Assembly (NCBI GenBank): GCA_903932755.1
Contig: CAIZHL010000584.1
Location: forward strand, 1 to 7,571
Reading direction: 5' to 3'
Source of the DNA: an uncultured beta proteobacterium
Lineage (GTDB): Bacteria; Pseudomonadota; Gammaproteobacteria; Burkholderiales; Rhodocyclaceae
DNA: 7,571 nucleotides
How positions within the stretch are numbered: the stretch's first letter is position 1; each line of letters opens with the position of its first letter. The position numbers and the translations under genes are program-made. Below the pieces are notes generated by a model. It was not told the origin of the DNA. It saw only the letters and a program-made list of their open reading frames with translations, and searched no databases. Positions 6,192 to 7,571 of this stretch are shown in pieces.

Positions 6192-6249
6192 CAATGAAAT
6201 ACTGTCATGCTCGTGATGCCATGATTCCGGCCTTGTTCGAAAAGGAGTA

Positions 6250-7389
6250 ATGAAATTGGGAGTTCTCGATGGAATTCGCATCGTCGAAATCGCCGGCATC
6301 GGCCCGGGGCCGTTTTGCGGGATGCTGCTGGCCGACATGGGGGCCGACGTCATTCTGGTCGAACGAACAAGCGGCCGGAGCGGCGACCCGCTCGACATGG
6401 GAAAGAACGCGATTTTCAATCGCGGCAAGCGTTCGCTGGCGCTGGATCTCAAGGACGCGCGGGCGATCGATGCCGTGCTGCGCCTGATCGACCGTGCCGA
6501 TGCATTGATCGAAGGCATGCGGCCCGGCGTCATGGAGCGCCTTGGACTCGGACCGGATACCTGTCTGGCGCGAAATCCGAGGCTGGTCTATGGCCGCATG
6601 ACGGGCTGGGGACAGAGCGGGCCGCTGGCGCAAACGGCCGGGCATGACCTCAACTACATCGCGCTGTCCGGCGCCCTCTGGTACTCCGGAGAGCCGGGAA
6701 AGCCACCGCTGGCGCCACCGACGCTGGTGGGCGACCTGGGCGGCGGGGCACTTTATCTGGCAATGGGCATCCTCGCCGGCATCCTAAATGTGCAGCGCGG
6801 CGGTGCCGGGCAGGTGATCGATGCCGCCGTTGTCGACGGCAGTGCCAACCTGATGAATCTGCTGCTGTCCCTGCATGCCGCCGGACAGTTGCCGATCGAA
6901 CGCGGTCAGGGCATCCTCGACGGTCCGCACTGGTGCGGCACCTATGCCTGCGCCGACGGGCATTTCATCAGCATCCAGGCTCTGGAACCGCAGTTCAACG
7001 CCCTGCTCTTCAGCAAGCTCGGGCTTGGCGACGATCCGGAATTCAGCCATCCCTACGATCCGACCTGCTATGTCCGCCTGCGGGTTCGGTTGGCTGCGCT
7101 ATTTGCCACTCAGCCGCGCCAGCACTGGGTCGATCTGCTCGAAGGCAGCGATGCCTGCTTCGCTCCGGTATTGACGCCCGTCGAGGCGATGAATCATCCG
7201 CACCTGGCCGCCCGCGGCATTTATGCCGAACGCGACGGCGTGCTGCAGGCCGCCCCGGCGCCGCGCTTCTCGGTCACTCCGGCAGCGGGGCCTGGAGTGG
7301 TGCCGCGGCGCGGCGAGCATGGGGCGGAGATTCTGCGTGCGGCGGGACTGAATGAAAATGACATCGGGGAACTGCTGGCGAAGCAATGA
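6250..7389 (+). CDS. Alpha-methylacyl-CoA racemase-like protein (CaiB/BaiF family)
   Basis: This 379-residue protein has the family III CoA-transferase fold, with the sequence features of alpha-methylacyl-CoA racemase. That enzyme interconverts the R and S forms of 2-methyl-branched acyl-CoAs so that beta-oxidation can proceed. The N-terminus LDGIRIVEIAGIGPGPFCGMLLADMGADV matches the family. The catalytic pair of the racemase subgroup is present: His132 in Gly-His-Asp-Leu-Asn-Tyr-Ile and Asp162 in Val-Gly-Asp-Leu-Gly-Gly-Gly, 30 residues apart as in the Mycobacterium tuberculosis enzyme. The length is normal and no signal peptide is seen. AAAGGAG at 6241-6247 precedes the ATG, with only 2 bases between. 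The spacing would be better for a TTG at 6256, so the start could lie two codons later. The divergent acyl-CoA ligase suggests that the two act in sequence on a branched acid, such as a steroid side chain, isoprenoid or pristanate-like compound. A CoA-transferase role is less likely given the His/Asp pair. Confidence 0.88.
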   Translation: MKLGVLDGIRIVEIAGIGPGPFCGMLLADMGADVILVERTSGRSGDPLDMGKNAIFNRGKRSLALDLKDARAIDAVLRLIDRADALIEGMRPGVMERLGLGPDTCLARNPRLVYGRMTGWGQSGPLAQTAGHDLNYIALSGALWYSGEPGKPPLAPPTLVGDLGGGALYLAMGILAGILNVQRGGAGQVIDAAVVDGSANLMNLLLSLHAAGQLPIERGQGILDGPHWCGTYACADGHFISIQALEPQFNALLFSKLGLGDDPEFSHPYDPTCYVRLRVRLAALFATQPRQHWVDLLEGSDACFAPVLTPVEAMNHPHLAARGIYAERDGVLQAAPAPRFSVTPAAGPGVVPRRGEHGAEILRAAGLNENDIGELLAKQ

Positions 7390-7419
7390 CCGGGTCCTGC
7401 CCTCGTGTCAGCCTTTCGG

Positions 7420-7571
7420 TCATGAACGGGCGTCGTCGGTTCGAGTCTGTTCGGGCGCGTCGATGACACGAAGAATGGCGGTCAGGCATTCATCTTCGAT
7501 CCCTTCCAATTCCGCATGCCTGGGTTTCGCATCTGAAATCAGCAGCATCAAACCTTCGACCTGCATCGCAA
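7420..7571 (-). CDS. C-terminal end of an unidentified gene (partial)
   Basis: An open frame enters from the right edge on the minus strand and ends at TGA (7422-7420), showing 49 residues. The text includes Gln-Val-Glu-Gly-Leu-Met-Leu-Leu-Ile-Ser-Asp-Ala near the edge and Glu-Cys-Leu-Thr-Ala-Ile-Leu-Arg-Val-Ile-Asp towards the end, an amphipathic helical pattern with a charged tail. The opposing strand is crowded with stops. It converges on the racemase gene with a 30-bp gap and no clear terminator hairpin. The helical tail would suit a TetR-type regulator ligand domain, but the fragment is too short to assign a family. An ATG in the frame at the edge could be the start of a very small gene, which I consider less likely. 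Confidence 0.5.
   Translation of the reverse strand, partial: AMQVEGLMLLISDAKPRHAELEGIEDECLTAILRVIDAPEQTRTDDARS

Larger units (their letters stand above)
6001..6249. promoter_or_regulatory. Divergent intergenic region between ligase and racemase genes
   Basis: This 249-bp gap must hold the promoters for both divergent genes. It contains two perfect dyads (listed separately) and is more AT-rich close to both start codons. I found no convincing -35/-10 pair on either strand; AATACT at 6198-6203 is the best -10-like hexamer toward the racemase gene but lacks a matching -35. No small ORF with a good ribosome site is apparent. Confidence 0.5.

Noticed and set aside
7403..7471. 8-bp inverted repeat TCGTGTCA / TGACACGA as a terminator between converging genes
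   Set aside because: The arms are more than 50 bases apart, the right arm lies inside the coding tail of the partial gene, and no T-run follows.

Overview
The window is GC-rich, tightly packed DNA that looks proteobacterial, most likely betaproteobacterial (Rhodocyclales/Burkholderiales-like). This is inferred from protein character and codon use; no rRNA or other marker gene is present. It holds an anaerobic-respiration module next to acyl-CoA metabolism genes.

Region 1 (about 1-4249, all minus strand, transcribed from high to low coordinate) is one operon-like block: a small mono-haem cytochrome c, two di-haem cytochrome c peroxidase-family proteins, a Tat-exported Rieske protein of the arsenite oxidase small-subunit type, and the N-terminal 393 codons of an AioA-like molybdopterin oxidoreductase that runs off the left edge. 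Every junction overlaps (4, 4, 17 and 8 bp), so translation is probably coupled. A Rieske plus AioA-like catalytic subunit with two di-haem peroxidases is the diagnostic content of the dissimilatory iodate reductase cluster idrABP1P2. I read the block as an idr locus rather than an arsenite oxidase locus. In the published model IdrAB reduces iodate in the periplasm and IdrP1/IdrP2 remove the peroxide formed; the cytochrome c probably delivers electrons.

The most striking anomaly is an in-frame amber codon (2491-2493) in the peroxidase gene next to the Rieske gene. It separates the signal peptide and first haem site from the second haem site, with no frameshift. The gene is either a recent nonsense pseudogene, a read-through gene or a sequencing error.

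Region 2 (4250-4329) is a short gap with a possible promoter and a dyad in front of the cytochrome c gene. Region 3 (4330-6000, minus) encodes a complete AMP-forming acyl-CoA synthetase. Region 4 (6001-6249) is a divergent intergenic region with two perfect inverted repeats. Region 5 (6250-7389, plus) encodes a complete alpha-methylacyl-CoA racemase-like CaiB/BaiF family protein. The ligase and racemase suggest activation and epimerisation of a 2-methyl-branched acid. Region 6 (7420-7571, minus) is the C-terminal end of an unidentified gene converging on the racemase gene.
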